A stretch of DNA of 18,281 bases from an uncultured Prevotella sp. (GTDB lineage: Bacteria; Bacteroidota; Bacteroidia; Bacteroidales; Bacteroidaceae): positions 1-18,281 of the forward strand of contig CAAGEG010000170.1 in assembly GCA_900768785.1 (NCBI GenBank), read 5' to 3'. Position numbers and translations under genes: made by a program. This document shows, piece by piece, positions 7,167 through 15,200 of the stretch (the stretch's first letter is position 1; the number at the start of each line of letters is the position of its first letter). The notes below the pieces were generated by a model. It was not told the DNA's origin, searched no databases, and was given only the letters and a program-made list of their open reading frames with translations.

Positions 7167-7191
7167 TGGTCTTTTTGTGAAGTGATATAAA

Positions 7192-7225
7192 AACGGCATA
7201 AGAGTTTGTTTGTTCTTATGCCGTT
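7192..7225. terminator. Bidirectional terminator between manC and hit
   Basis: The arms aacggcataaga (7192-7203) and tcttatgccgtt (7214-7225) pair perfectly over 12 bases with a 10-base loop. It lies between convergent genes and could end both transcripts; the flanking T runs are short. Confidence 0.8.
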
Positions 7226-7245
7226 AGTTTATACATATTGTGGCT

Positions 7246-7644
7246 TTATTCTTGATTGACAGCTGTGAGTATCTTATTTGCAATTTCCTCAAACTCTTCA
7301 TTGGTAAATTTCATCTTGGGATTTGAGAACAGCATATCTTTCTCATTTTGCATAGGTATTAGATGAATGTGTGCGTGAGCAACTTCAAGACCCAATACAG
7401 CCATTCCGACTTTGATACATGGGAAAGCTTTTTTTATTCCGACAGCTACTTTTTTTGCAAAGACAATCATTTCTGCAAGTTCTTCATCTGTCATGTCAAA
7501 TAGATAGTCAACTTCCCTTCGCGGAATAACAAGTGTGTGACCCTTAACAATGGGATTGATATCAAGAAAAGCATAGAACTTCTCATCCTCTGCACATTTG
7601 TAACTTGGTATCTCTCCGGCTGCTATCTTAGAGAAAATATCCAT
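7246..7644 (-). CDS. HIT family (histidine triad) nucleotide hydrolase
   Basis: This 132-residue protein has the fold of Hint-like purine nucleoside phosphoramidases. The N-terminus MDIFSKIAAGEIPSYK, then FLDINPIVKGHTLVIPR, lead to the catalytic triad AHAHIHLIP with H90, H92 and H94. The N-terminal Cys common in the IFCKI motif is Ser here. Its length is typical of the single-domain family. It lies 31 bp downstream of greA on the same strand, so the two are probably cotranscribed from the greA promoters, and it ends before the shared terminator. The physiological substrate cannot be told from sequence. Confidence 0.93.
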   Translation of the reverse strand: MDIFSKIAAGEIPSYKCAEDEKFYAFLDINPIVKGHTLVIPRREVDYLFDMTDEELAEMIVFAKKVAVGIKKAFPCIKVGMAVLGLEVAHAHIHLIPMQNEKDMLFSNPKMKFTNEEFEEIANKILTAVNQE

Positions 7645-7675
7645 ATTTTTATTGGTTTAAAGATTAATAAACGTT

Positions 7676-8143
7676 TTATTCTACGGTTATTTTGTCTATA
7701 CGCAATTTTATTGTACCTCGTGGAATGGTAATTTCAACCTCTTCACCAACTTTATGGTTCAAAAGCCCTTGTGCTATCGGGGTGGTAATGGCTATCTTTC
7801 CTTCACGCAAATTAGCTTCATTTTCACTCACAATAGTGTAGGTCATCTTTGCTTTGTTTGCCATATTGGTCATTTCGACTTTTGACAATATTTGCACGGA
7901 GTCTGTGCTTAATCTTGAAGTATCAATAATCTTAGCTTCTGATATTGCCAATTTCAGTTTGTTTATTTTGTCTTCAAGATGAGCTTGTGCTTCTTTTGCT
8001 GCATCATATTCCGAGTTTTCACTTAAATCACCCTTGTCGCGGGCTTCTGCAATGGCTGCAGATGCCTTAGGCCTTTCTATGCTTTCAAGGCGTTGTAGTT
8101 CGGCTATCATTTTGTCGTAGCCTTCTTGTGACATGTAAGACAT
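7676..8143 (-). CDS. greA: Transcription elongation factor GreA
   Basis: GreA enters the secondary channel of RNA polymerase and stimulates cleavage of backtracked transcripts. The 155-residue length matches the family (158 in E. coli). The N-terminal coiled coil opens YMSQEGYDKMIAELQRLE and carries the acidic tip GDLSENSEYDAAKE, with D39 and E42 as the residues that position the second Mg ion. The C-terminal globular domain includes EGKIAITTPIAQGLLNHKVG. It is the first gene of a probable greA-hit operon. The leader is long if the stronger upstream promoter (8348-8379) is used, and it contains a hairpin. Confidence 0.96.
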   Translation of the reverse strand: MSYMSQEGYDKMIAELQRLESIERPKASAAIAEARDKGDLSENSEYDAAKEAQAHLEDKINKLKLAISEAKIIDTSRLSTDSVQILSKVEMTNMANKAKMTYTIVSENEANLREGKIAITTPIAQGLLNHKVGEEVEITIPRGTIKLRIDKITVE

Positions 8144-8347
8144 AATAATTATTTTTTTGTTATTAAATTTTTTAGCGACAAAACTAAGGATACCGGCATT
8201 TTTTCAATGTCGGAATCCTTGATTTTGCCTATCCTAATTGTATATTTTCGCTTTTCTCTGTTGTTTATCCATATGTGGGCGGAACAATAGTTGTTTATAT
8301 AGACAAATATATTGATATGTGAAATGTTCCACAATGGATTAACAGAT

Positions 8348-8379
8348 GCAAAAGTAATAATATTAAGGAGAAAAGCAAA
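8348..8379 (-). promoter_or_regulatory. Promoter of greA-hit
   Basis: On the - strand TTTG (8379-8376), exactly 19 bases, then TACTTTTGC (8356-8348) form a perfect Bacteroidetes promoter. Transcription from it would give a greA leader of almost 200 nt. Confidence 0.7.
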
Positions 8380-8430
8380 ATAAAAATTGCTTTTTGTGTT
8401 TTGATTTATGGATATTTATGTTGAATTTCA

Positions 8431-8439
8431 TAATTTTGC
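8431..8439 (+). promoter_or_regulatory. -7 element of cyuA
   Basis: TAATTTTGC matches TAnnTTTGC and lies 36 bases before the chosen ATG. No clear -33 TTTG is found at the usual distance. Confidence 0.5.
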
Positions 8440-8475
8440 AGAAAATTAAATTTTATCTCATTATTGCTAAATCAG

Positions 8476-9774
8476 ATGTTGTCTTCCAAAGAAAAAGAAA
8501 CAATAATCGCTTTAATGCACAGTCAGGTATTGCCAGCTTTGGGTTGCACAGAACCTATGGCTGTGGCGTTATGTGTTGCTAAATCAAAAGAATTGTTGGG
8601 TTTTTTACCTGATAAAATTAATGTTCAGTTAAGTGCGAATGTTTTAAAAAATGCTATGGGTGTAGGCATTCCTGGCACGGGAATGGTTGGTTTGCCGATA
8701 GCTATTGCTCTCGGTGCTATTGTCGGTAGGTCTGAACTTGGTCTTGAGGTGCTTAAAGATGTAGATAAAGATGCTTTGGAGCGTGGTAAGAGCTATATCT
8801 CGGAAGACAGGATAAGCATCGGATTGAAAGAGGATGCCGATGATAAATTATATATAAAGGTGTTATGTGAAAGTGGAGGTCATGAGGCAGAGGCGGTAAT
8901 AAAGGGATCTCATAATAATTTTGTCTATTTACGACGAGATAATGATGTGTTATTGAATGTCAGTCATACAACGGCTATCGTCGATAACATGCTGGAGGTA
9001 AATCTTAATTTACGAAAAGTTTATGACTTTGCGACAGAAACTGACATAGAAGAGTTGCGCTTTATTTTGGATGCAAAACGCATGAATGAAGAGGCGGCGG
9101 AAGATGGCTTGCGCGAAAACTTTGGTCATAGGCTGGGAAAGACCATGTGCAGCCCTTTAGGAAAAGGCATAATGGGTGATAGTATTTTTTCAAAAATTCT
9201 TTCGCGGACAAGTTGCGCTTGTGATGCGCGTATGGCAGGTGCTATGATTCCTGTTATGAGCAATAGTGGAAGCGGCAATCAGGGCATTTGCACAACAATG
9301 CCCGTTGTTGTTTTTGCGGAAGAAAATCACAATACGGAGGAAGAGACAATACGTGCGCTCATTATTAGCAACCTCACGGCAATTTATATAAAACAATATT
9401 TAGGCACGCTTTCTGCGCTATGTGGGTGTGTTGTGGCGAGTACGGGTAGCAGTTGTGGTATAACTTACCTCATGGGTGGCAACTATGAACAGATTTCCTT
9501 TGCGGTGAAAAACATGATAGCTAACCTCACAGGTATGATATGCGATGGGGCAAAACCCAGTTGCGCCCTAAAATTGACAACAGGTGTAAGTACTGCTGTA
9601 ATGAGTGCCATGCTTGCCATACAAAATAAACACGTAACATCTGCCGAAGGAATTATAGATGATGATGTTGACCAAAGCATACGCAACCTTATTGAAATAG
9701 GAAGATGCGGTATGGATGTGACCGACAAGTATGTGCTAAATATAATGACAACAAAAAGAAATAATAAAAGTTGA
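8476..9774 (+). CDS. cyuA: L-cysteine desulfidase (UPF0597 / serine dehydratase alpha-like family)
   Basis: Members of this family, such as E. coli CyuA (YhaM), convert L-cysteine to hydrogen sulfide, pyruvate and ammonia using an iron-sulfur cluster. From ATG at 8476 the protein has 432 residues, close to the 436 of YhaM; TTG at 8464 would add four. Visible family blocks are LPALGCTEPMAVAL (C24), GVGIPGTGMVGLPIAIALGA, the SCACDARMAG segment with C247 and C249, MSNSGSGNQG, and VVASTGSSCGITYLMGG. These cysteines are candidates for cluster ligands. dsbD follows 27 bp downstream on the same strand, so the two may share a transcript. Family membership is sure; the exact amino-acid substrate is taken from the E. 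coli relative. Confidence 0.88.
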   Translation: MLSSKEKETIIALMHSQVLPALGCTEPMAVALCVAKSKELLGFLPDKINVQLSANVLKNAMGVGIPGTGMVGLPIAIALGAIVGRSELGLEVLKDVDKDALERGKSYISEDRISIGLKEDADDKLYIKVLCESGGHEAEAVIKGSHNNFVYLRRDNDVLLNVSHTTAIVDNMLEVNLNLRKVYDFATETDIEELRFILDAKRMNEEAAEDGLRENFGHRLGKTMCSPLGKGIMGDSIFSKILSRTSCACDARMAGAMIPVMSNSGSGNQGICTTMPVVVFAEENHNTEEETIRALIISNLTAIYIKQYLGTLSALCGCVVASTGSSCGITYLMGGNYEQISFAVKNMIANLTGMICDGAKPSCALKLTTGVSTAVMSAMLAIQNKHVTSAEGIIDDDVDQSIRNLIEIGRCGMDVTDKYVLNIMTTKRNNKS

Positions 9775-9801
9775 AAGATTAAAGGATTTACATTTAAGAG
9801 T

Positions 9802-11808
9802 ATGGATATGAAAAGACTGATGACAACGGTATTGTTTGCAGTATTTGCAATTTTTATGTCGGCACAAATTCAAGACCCCGTGCATTTTTCGGTGGCTAAG
9901 AAGCAAGTGTCGCCTTCAGAAATAGATATTGTTTTTACTGGTAAAATAGATGCCGGCTGGCATGTCTATTCTGTCGGAATGCCCGCAGATGGCCCTGTCT
10001 CGGCTGCTGTAAAGACAGAAAAGGCACAAGGAGTTGTGGCACAGGGTAAACTTACCCATAAAGGCAAAGAGTTGGCGATATTTGATAACATGTTCGGCAT
10101 GAAAGTACGTTATTTTGAAAATAACGTGCAATTTATTCAAAGGTATGTCATTACGGCTGAAAATTATCATGTTAAGGGATATTTAGAATATGGAGCATGT
10201 GATGATGAGAATTGTATGCCGCCAACAACTGTAGATTTTGATTTTACAGGTAAAGGACCGGCTGATACTGTAGCAAAATACGATACTCCCGAGCCTACAA
10301 ATATTGACAGTTCAGCACAAGCGCAATTAACCGCAGATACTATATCTGCCGATACTATTGCTAAGGACACAACAGGCTTGTGGACACCGGTAATAAACGA
10401 ACTTCAGGCGTTCAATGGTCAAGGAGACAACACTGGGGAATCGTGGATTTATATCTTTCTTATGGGACTTGTCGGTGGTTTTCTCGCACTATTCACGCCT
10501 TGTGTATGGCCTATAATACCAATGACTGTCAGTTTCTTCCTTAAAAGAGCAAAAGACCGTAGTAAAGGTATTCGTGATGCTGTAACTTATGGGGTGGCAA
10601 TAGTCGTGATTTATCTTTCTCTTGGTCTTGCTATTACTGCCATTTTCGGCGCGAGCAGCCTTAATGCACTCGCAACAAATGCAGTTTTCAATATTCTCTT
10701 TTTCTTGCTCCTCGTGGTTTTCGCCCTTTCGTTCTTTGGATGGTTTGAAATAACTTTGCCGTCTTCGTGGACCAACAAGGTCGATAGCAAGGCTTCATCA
10801 ACAAGTGGACTATTAAGTATATTTCTTATGGCATTCACCCTTGCACTTGTCTCCTTCTCGTGTACGGGGCCGATAATCGGCTTTTTGCTTGTGGAAGTGA
10901 GTACCTCAGGCAATTTCATTGGTCCGGCAGTAGGCATGTTGGGCTTTGCCGTTGCCCTCGCTTTTCCGTTCACATTGTTTGCGCTCTTTCCCACATGGTT
11001 AAAACAAGCTCCAAAGTCGGGCAGTTGGATGAATATAATAAAGGTAACTTTAGGCTTCATAGAATTGGCATTTGCTTTGAAGTTCTTCTCTGTTGCCGAC
11101 TTGGCTTATGGATGGCACTTGCTTGATCGCGAAGTTTTCCTTTCTCTTTGGATAGTAATATTCGGACTATTGGGCTTGTATCTTATAGGAAAATTAAAAT
11201 TCCGTAGCGACATGTCTGACGACAAAGCCATGCCGGTACCGTGTATTATGCTCGGACTCGTTTCGTTAGCTTTTACCATTTATCTTGTTCCCGGTCTTTG
11301 GGGTGCGCCCTGTAAAGCTGTAAGTGCTTTTGCGCCTCCTATTAATACACAGGATTTTAATTTATATCATAATGAGGTTGAAGCCAAATATAAAGATTAT
11401 GATGAAGGTATGGCTGCTGCGTCTGCACAAGGCAAACCTGTAATTGTGGATTTTACGGGATTTGGATGTGTTAATTGCCGAAAAATGGAGTCGGCTGTAT
11501 GGACAGATCCCAATGTGGCTGACATTCTAAATGGAGATTATGTGCTTATCTCTCTTTATGTTGATGACAAAACACCGCTCAAACAACCTATAGAGGTTGT
11601 GGAAAACGGCAGTAGCCGCACGTTACGTACCATAGGTGACAAGTGGAGTTATCTTCAAAGACATAAGTTCGGTGCTAATGCACAACCGTTTTATGTAATT
11701 CTTGACAATTCCGGACGTCCGCTAACGGGCTCTTACAGCTATGATGAAAATATTCAAGATTATCTTGACTTCCTTCGCTCGGGCTTGAAAAGATATACTA
11801 ACAACTAA
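9802..11808 (+). CDS. dsbD: Thiol:disulfide interchange protein DsbD
   Basis: DsbD carries electrons from cytoplasmic thioredoxin across the inner membrane to periplasmic reductases. The 668 residues show all three modules. After a signal peptide (MKRLMTTVLFAVFAIFMSAQ) comes the N-terminal periplasmic domain with C133 and C138 in YGACDDENCMPP. The membrane domain, from about 215 to 500, has several hydrophobic helices and the paired cysteines in LFTPCVWP (C234) and SFSCTGP (C354). The C-terminal thioredoxin-like domain has GFGCVNCRK (C556, C559). All six redox cysteines are present, so it should be active. ATG at 9802 or the nearby 9808 could start it. It sits 27 bp after cyuA. No clear terminator follows. 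Confidence 0.95.
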   Translation: MDMKRLMTTVLFAVFAIFMSAQIQDPVHFSVAKKQVSPSEIDIVFTGKIDAGWHVYSVGMPADGPVSAAVKTEKAQGVVAQGKLTHKGKELAIFDNMFGMKVRYFENNVQFIQRYVITAENYHVKGYLEYGACDDENCMPPTTVDFDFTGKGPADTVAKYDTPEPTNIDSSAQAQLTADTISADTIAKDTTGLWTPVINELQAFNGQGDNTGESWIYIFLMGLVGGFLALFTPCVWPIIPMTVSFFLKRAKDRSKGIRDAVTYGVAIVVIYLSLGLAITAIFGASSLNALATNAVFNILFFLLLVVFALSFFGWFEITLPSSWTNKVDSKASSTSGLLSIFLMAFTLALVSFSCTGPIIGFLLVEVSTSGNFIGPAVGMLGFAVALAFPFTLFALFPTWLKQAPKSGSWMNIIKVTLGFIELAFALKFFSVADLAYGWHLLDREVFLSLWIVIFGLLGLYLIGKLKFRSDMSDDKAMPVPCIMLGLVSLAFTIYLVPGLWGAPCKAVSAFAPPINTQDFNLYHNEVEAKYKDYDEGMAAASAQGKPVIVDFTGFGCVNCRKMESAVWTDPNVADILNGDYVLISLYVDDKTPLKQPIEVVENGSSRTLRTIGDKWSYLQRHKFGANAQPFYVILDNSGRPLTGSYSYDENIQDYLDFLRSGLKRYTNN

Positions 11809-11865
11809 CTATTTGTTTGACGTAAATCAATAAATTTGATATTTTGTTATAAAAACTGAAAAATA

Positions 11866-11900
11866 TTTTGCACGTTGTAACGATAAGACGTTATCTTTGC
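11866..11900 (+). promoter_or_regulatory. Promoter of the small RNA, inside nested dyads
   Basis: TTTTG at 11866-11870 and TATCTTTGC at 11892-11900 are separated by 21 bases, fitting the Bacteroidetes promoter with slightly long spacing. CACGTTG (11871-11877) is inverted as CAACGTG (11900-11906), and TAACG is inverted as CGTTA inside it. Confidence 0.6.
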
Positions 11901-11906
11901 AACGTG

Positions 11907-11966
11907 TTTTTCATAGTATTAGATTTAAGGTTAACAAAGATTGGGTCTCGGCGGAGACCTTTTTTT
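11907..11966 (+). ncRNA. Probable small RNA or short attenuated leader, about 60 nt
   Basis: A promoter directly precedes and an intrinsic terminator directly ends this stretch, and no reading frame of useful length lies between. The body includes tcatagtattagatttaagg followed by ttaacaaagattg. I have a memory of similar sequences recurring in Bacteroidales genomes, perhaps among paralogous sRNA families, but this was not checked. It could instead be a prematurely ended leader of gltB, whose start is 276 bases further on; the separate gltB -7 box argues against that. The exact 5' end is estimated from the -7 box. Confidence 0.55.
11944..11966 (+). terminator. Intrinsic terminator of the small RNA
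   Basis: GGTCTC (11944-11949) and GAGACC (11954-11959) form a perfect 6-bp stem with loop GGCG, followed at once by seven T. Confidence 0.85.
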
Positions 11967-12185
11967 ATGCCCATACCAAGCGTATTTGATATATTATGTG
12001 ACGTTTTGCAAAATATTTCTATATAAAGAGCATGGATAATAATTCTTAATAATATTCTTTTTGTTTGATGTAAATTTGAAATATATTGTTGTGAAAATCC
12101 AACATATTGTAAGTTTGTGTATGTTCGCAAGTAAAAAGCTGATTAAAACCCGAGTTGAAATCTTCTCAAAATGAAAGTATTTTTT

Positions 12186-12194
12186 TAATTTTGC
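12186..12194 (+). promoter_or_regulatory. -7 element of gltB
   Basis: TAATTTTGC matches TAnnTTTGC and would give a leader of about 40 nt before gltB. The -33 box is not clear, which may indicate dependence on an activator. Confidence 0.5.
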
Positions 12195-12241
12195 AGTCAA
12201 TTTGATAGGATAATAAACATTTTATAACTTAAATGTAACTA

Positions 12242-15200
12242 ATGATGGGAAATGGATTGTATAATGCCGGATATGAACATGACGCCTGTGGCGTAGGTAT
12301 GGTGGTAAACATCCATGGCAATAAAAGTCACGCTTTGGTTGACAATGCCTTGAAGGTGCTTGAAAACATGCGTCATCGTGGTGCTGAAGGTGCGGACAAC
12401 AAGACAGGAGATGGTGCGGGTATTTTGTTACAGATACCCCATGAGTTTATTCTATTGCAGGGAATACCTGTTCCGGAGAAGGGCAAATATGGAACGGGTC
12501 TTGTGTTTTTGCCCAAAGACACCAAACGTCAGCAGGCTATATTGAGCATAATGATTGAGGAGATAGAGCGTGAGGGCTTGTCTTTGATGCATTTGCGCAA
12601 TGTTCCAACAAATCCTGATTGTTTGGGTGAAACGGCGATATCAAGTGAGCCGGATATCAAACAGGTGTTTGTTACTGGTGTTACAGATGATAAAGTACCC
12701 ATATTTGAAAGAATACTATATATAATAAGGAAAAAGATAGAAAAGCGTGTTAATGATAAAGATTTCTATATCTGTTCGTTATCAAGCAAGAATATCGTAT
12801 ATAAGGGTATGCTTTCCAGTATGCAGGTAAGGCAGTATTATCCTGACCTTACGAATAATTATTTCACAAGTGGTTTAGCTTTGGTACATTCAAGGTTCTC
12901 AACGAATACATTCCCTACATGGAGTCTTGCACAGCCGTTTAGGCTCCTTGCTCATAATGGTGAAATAAACACGATAAGGGGTAATCGCGGGTGGATGCAA
13001 GCTAGAGAAAGTGTGCTGAGTAGTGAACAGTTGGGGGACATAAGAGATTTGTCGCCCATCGTACAGCCTGGTATGAGCGACTCGGCAAGTTTGGACAATG
13101 TTTTTGAATTTTTTGTGATGAGCGGTTTGTCATTGCCTCATGCTATGGCGCTTATGGTGCCCGAAAGTTTCAATGACAAGAACCCTATATCAGAGGATTT
13201 AAAAGCCTTTTTTGAGTACCATTCAATACTAATGGAACCGTGGGACGGTCCGGCGGCGTTGTTGTTTAGTGACGGTCGTTATGCGGGTGGAATGTTGGAC
13301 CGTAACGGTCTTAGACCTGCACGTTACACAATAACGAAAAACGATATGATGGTTGTAGCATCTGAAGTTGGAGTTATGGATTTTGAGCCTGCAGAGATAG
13401 CCGAAAAAGGACGTCTTCAACCCGGAAAAATTTTGCTTATCGACACCCAAGAGGGGCGTATTTATTATGATGGTGAGATAAAAGAACGTTTAGCTGCTGA
13501 GCATCCATATCGCCAATGGCTATCAACAAACAGAATTCAGTTGGAGAAATTGAAGAGCGGACGAAAGGTTAGCAATACCGTTGACGATTTGATTAAATAT
13601 GAAAATATCTTCGGTTATGGTGCTGAAGATATTGATAATACCATTGTTCCCATGTGTGTTAACGGTCAAGAGCCGACAGCTGCAATGGGAAATGATACAC
13701 CACTTGCTGTGTTAAGCGACAAGCCACAAGTGTTTTTCAATTATTTTAGACAACAGTTTGCACAGGTTACCAACCCGGCTATTGACTCTATAAGAGAGAA
13801 TCTAGTTATGTCGCTAACTGAGTATATAGGACGAGTTGGCACGGGAATTCTAAGCCCGGATGAGACAAATTGTAAGATGGTGAGATTGCCGCATCCGATA
13901 TTGAACAATACACAGTTAGACATATTGTGTAACATTAGATACAAGGGCTTCAATACTGTTAAGCTACCAATACTTTTTGAGTGTGCTAAGGGTGAGGACG
14001 GACTAAGGCAAGCACTTGACGATTTGTGTAAAGAAGCAGCAAGAAGTGTAGATGAAGGATACAACTACATAATACTTTCCGACCGCGATATAGACGAAAA
14101 ACATGCAGCCATACCTTCATTACTTGCCGTAAGTGCCGTGCATCATTATCTCATTTCTGTAGGCAAACGTGTGCAGACTGCACTTATAGTTGAAAGTGGT
14201 GAGATTAGAGAGACCATGCATGCAGCTCTGTTGCTCGGATATGGTGCATCGGCATTGTGTCCTTATCTTACTTTCGCTATTCTTGACGATTTGGTAAAAA
14301 AAGGCAAGATACAAGAAAACTACGAAACAGCCGAAGCTAACTATATAAAAGCAGTAAAGAAAGCACTTCTTAAAATTATGGCAAAGATGGGTATTTCTAC
14401 TATCAGGTCATATCGTGGTGCAAAGATTTTCGAAAGCATCGGTCTGTCGGAAAGTTTGTTGAAAAACTATTTTGGTACAGATGTGTCAACCATTGGTGGT
14501 ATCGGTTTAGAGACAATAGCCAAAGATGCAATAGCTATGCATGATAAGGGATTTGCCAAACAAGCAGAAACAGATTTCCTTCCTAATCTCGGTCAGTTCC
14601 ATTACAGAAAAGATGGTATACGTCATGCTTGGAACCCCGAAACCATTGCCACTTTGCAGCTCGCAACACGTACGGGCAGTTACGACAAATATAAGGAATT
14701 TACAAAACTTGTAGATAAAAAAGACAAGCCTATATTCATAAGAGATTTCTTTGATTTCAAGAGGGCTTCAAAGCCTATTAGTATTGACAAGGTTGAGCCT
14801 GTTGAAAGTTTGGTAAAGCATTTTGTTGCAGGTGCTATGAGTTTTGGAGCTTTAAGTAAGGAAGCCCATGAAGCAATAGCTCTTGCCATGAATAAACTTG
14901 GTGCGAGGTCAAACACCGGAGAGGGTGGCGAAGACAACGTGCGCTTCCATAGTGAAGTAGATGGTATCTCTCTGTCAAGTAAGACGAAGCAGATAGCGTC
15001 AGGACGTTTTGGCGTAACGACGGAATATCTTGTTAATGCAGAAGAAATACAGATAAAGGTAGCACAAGGAGCAAAACCTGGCGAGGGAGGACAACTGCCT
15101 GGATTTAAGGTTAATGAGATTATTGCAAAGACACGTCACTCCATTCCGGGTATCAGTCTTATTTCACCACCGCCACACCACGATATTTATTCAATAGAAG

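Larger units (their letters stand above)
8144..8475. other. Divergent regulatory region between greA and cyuA
   Basis: These 332 bases hold the - strand promoter at 8348-8379, a + strand -7 element at 8431-8439, and a hairpin in the greA leader at 8187-8218 (ggat-ccg-catt arms with two mismatches). A second possible - strand -7 box, TAGTTTTG, lies between that hairpin and greA. No convincing gene was seen; the small - strand frame at 8149-8334 begins with TTG and resembles nothing known to me. Confidence 0.6.
11809..12241. other. 433-bp intergenic region between dsbD and gltB
   Basis: The left part holds a promoter, a probable small RNA and its terminator (11866-11966). The right part holds the gltB -7 element at 12186-12194. 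The AT-rich stretch from about 11970 to 12180 has no gene or hairpin I can support. Confidence 0.7.

Noticed and set aside
8149..8334. 61-codon - strand frame in the greA leader
   Set aside because: It starts with TTG, has no ribosome site and resembles nothing; the leader reading is better supported.
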